A stretch of DNA of 64,000 bases from positions 372,001-436,000 of the forward strand of contig NZ_FNFX01000003.1 in NCBI RefSeq assembly GCF_900100975.1, written 5' to 3'. The notes under the pieces were generated by a model, which was not told the origin of the DNA, did not search any database, and worked only from the letters and a program-made list of their open reading frames with translations. Each line of letters opens with the position of its first letter. The first letter of the stretch is position 1. Below are positions 62,691 to 64,000 of the stretch, in pieces. A program made the translations under genes and the position numbers. Source of the DNA: Methylophilus rhizosphaerae (GTDB taxonomy: Bacteria; Pseudomonadota; Gammaproteobacteria; Burkholderiales; Methylophilaceae).

Positions 62691-64000
62691 GCGCGGCTTG
62701 CACCACCTGGCCAGCGCCATGGCACTCCTCGGCCAGGGGGCACGGTTGGTAATCACCTGTCTACAGCAGGCTGGCGCGGAGTGGTACCGGCAGGATTTTC
62801 CGTTGATCGGGTATTTGTTCAAATACCTGCTGGCCGCGTTGCTGGCGCTATGGGTAGCGCTGAAAATGGAAATGGACCAGCCGGCTACCGCTTTGTTGAC
62901 GGTGATCATTGTCATGCACTTCCGTTCCGGCATGGTCATCACCAAAAGTTATTACCGCCTGCTGGGTACTGTGGTTGGCATCCTGTTTTCCATGCTGCTG
63001 GTGGCCTGGTTTTCCCAGGACCGCTTCCCGTTCTTTATCGCTGCCGCACTCTGGATTGGCTTATGTACAGCAGGCTCGCTGGCCTACCGCAATTTCCAGT
63101 CCTACGGTTTTGTGCTGGCCGGTTATACCTTATGCATTGTGGGCTTGCCGGCGACGCAGGCGCCCTGGCACACGTTCCAGATCGCCTCGACCCGCCTGTC
63201 AGAAATCGGTGTCGGCCTGCTCAGTGCGACTCTGGTCAGCGAACTGATCTTGCCACAGCGGTTGTGGGAAAACATCCTGGCAATGGTGCGTGGCAAGTTC
63301 CGCGATTTTTGCGAGTTACTCGGGTCCGGCGCGCCCACTGGCCTGAACCAGCCTTTTTTAACGGTGATGCAGGATTTCTACCAACTGGAGTCGTTCCGTT
63401 CGTCGGTACAATTTGAAACCGATGATGCGCGCTTGCATAGCACCACCATCAATCGGCTGAATGTGCAGTTCATGGCGGTTTCCACCGGCTATGTCATGTT
63501 CCAGCGCCTGGTACAGAGATTGCAGGCTGGTGGGCGAACAGCGGAAGCGACAGCGTTGCTGGCATTGATGCAACCGCTGGCTGCGGCCATCCTGATTGAT
63601 GGTCGCTGTGCCGGTAATGCACAGGAGCTGGTAACTGTGCAACAGGCGGTAAGCGCGTTCCAGCAGCACTTTGATACCGCTTTCCGCCAGCAACAGCAAG
63701 CGCTGGTAACGGCTCCTGACCTGGATTGGCTGGAAATGGAGGCTGGTGCCGAGCTGTTGCAAAGATTGGCCGCAGCGTTGTCCGGCTACCTGGATACTTA
63801 TGGCACGCTGCTTGCCCGTGCACGTCCGCAACAGGTCGAAACACGTGAATTCGCTGCGGAGCAGTTGTACCTGCATATCGACTGGTTGCCGGTTTCCATC
63901 GCTGCGCTACGGGGTGCACTGACCCTGTTAATCATTGCCGGGATGTGGATGGCGGTAGACTGGCCATCAGGTATCCTGGCCATGACAATGGGTGTAGTGA
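62659..64000 (+). CDS. FUSC-family inner-membrane efflux protein (aromatic acid exporter type), partial
   Basis: Open from ATG 62659 (GGAGG eight bases upstream) to the right edge of the window, 447 codons seen; the end is outside. The FUSC membrane part is clear: YLFKYLLAALLALWVALKMEMDQP, FRSGMVITKSYYRLLGTVVGIL, then several helices to about residue 205, a long cytoplasmic helical region, and a second hydrophobic region starting LRGALTLLIIAGMWMAVDWPSG. Members (AaeB, fusaric acid resistance) export aromatic carboxylic acids with a membrane fusion protein, whose gene probably follows. Confidence 0.9.
   Translation, partial: MRNMQLRPYIKRGLHHLASAMALLGQGARLVITCLQQAGAEWYRQDFPLIGYLFKYLLAALLALWVALKMEMDQPATALLTVIIVMHFRSGMVITKSYYRLLGTVVGILFSMLLVAWFSQDRFPFFIAAALWIGLCTAGSLAYRNFQSYGFVLAGYTLCIVGLPATQAPWHTFQIASTRLSEIGVGLLSATLVSELILPQRLWENILAMVRGKFRDFCELLGSGAPTGLNQPFLTVMQDFYQLESFRSSVQFETDDARLHSTTINRLNVQFMAVSTGYVMFQRLVQRLQAGGRTAEATALLALMQPLAAAILIDGRCAGNAQELVTVQQAVSAFQQHFDTAFRQQQQALVTAPDLDWLEMEAGAELLQRLAAALSGYLDTYGTLLARARPQQVETREFAAEQLYLHIDWLPVSIAALRGALTLLIIAGMWMAVDWPSGILAMTMGVV

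Overview
The window is an ordinary, gene-dense chromosomal segment of a Gram-negative betaproteobacterium. Lipid A and lipoprotein genes (lpxH, lnt, gmhB), an aa3-type cytochrome c oxidase cluster in betaproteobacterial order (DUF2244, ctaC, ctaD, a 33-residue small protein, ctaG, ctaE, DUF2909, SURF1, CxxxC protein, ctaA, ctaB) and the pcnB-folK-deoxynucleoside kinase-panB block all point there. A Nitrosomonadales / Methylophilaceae-like host is my best guess, but no diagnostic methylotrophy gene lies in the window. I see no insertion sequence, prophage, integrase or CRISPR array.

Layout. 1-2.1 kb: tail of an L,D-transpeptidase-type protein, two cyclophilins and lpxH. 2.1-5 kb (minus): ribH-nusB and an OFA-family transporter, facing phoB across a three-repeat Pho box. 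5.9-11.3 kb: an envelope glycosylation module (GT39-like membrane protein, GT2, GtrA, ChbG/HpnK deacetylase) running into lnt. 11.8-17.7 kb (minus): heavy-metal RND efflux operon headed by a His-rich membrane protein. 17.9-22.9 kb: glyQS, gmhB, plsC and a YgjP-type metalloprotease. 22.9-26.1 kb (minus): EamA transporter, bfd under a perfect Fur palindrome, two complementary bacterioferritin genes and a Sco protein. 26.2-39.2 kb: housekeeping genes (ilvE, murI, ATP:cobalamin adenosyltransferase, pcnB, folK, dNK, panB, tsaB, rimI, a degenerate uracil-DNA-glycosylase-like gene, lemA, two TPM-domain genes, proS, a lytic transglycosylase). 39.2-46.6 kb: an unknown secreted protein, queA, tRNA-Leu(CAA) and a FecI/FecR/TonB-receptor system. 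47-55.6 kb: the cytochrome oxidase cluster. 55.8-64 kb: psiF-like gene, a PQQ-type dehydrogenase joined to an SMP-30-like domain, an AraC regulator beside a zinc alcohol dehydrogenase, and a MarR-controlled efflux operon whose FUSC gene runs off the right edge.

The parts that reward a second look are regulatory or concern split and decayed functions: the bacterioferritin pair in which one subunit keeps the ferroxidase centre and the other the haem ligand; the UDG-like gene that has lost its Fe-S and catalytic motifs; the two-propeller dehydrogenase/SMP-30 fusion; the twin 35-bp elements that overlap the marR and efflux promoters, with almost no mRNA leader; and the Pho box. I did not find a clearly novel multi-gene defence or mobile system. 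All functional statements come from reading motifs; no database search was possible.
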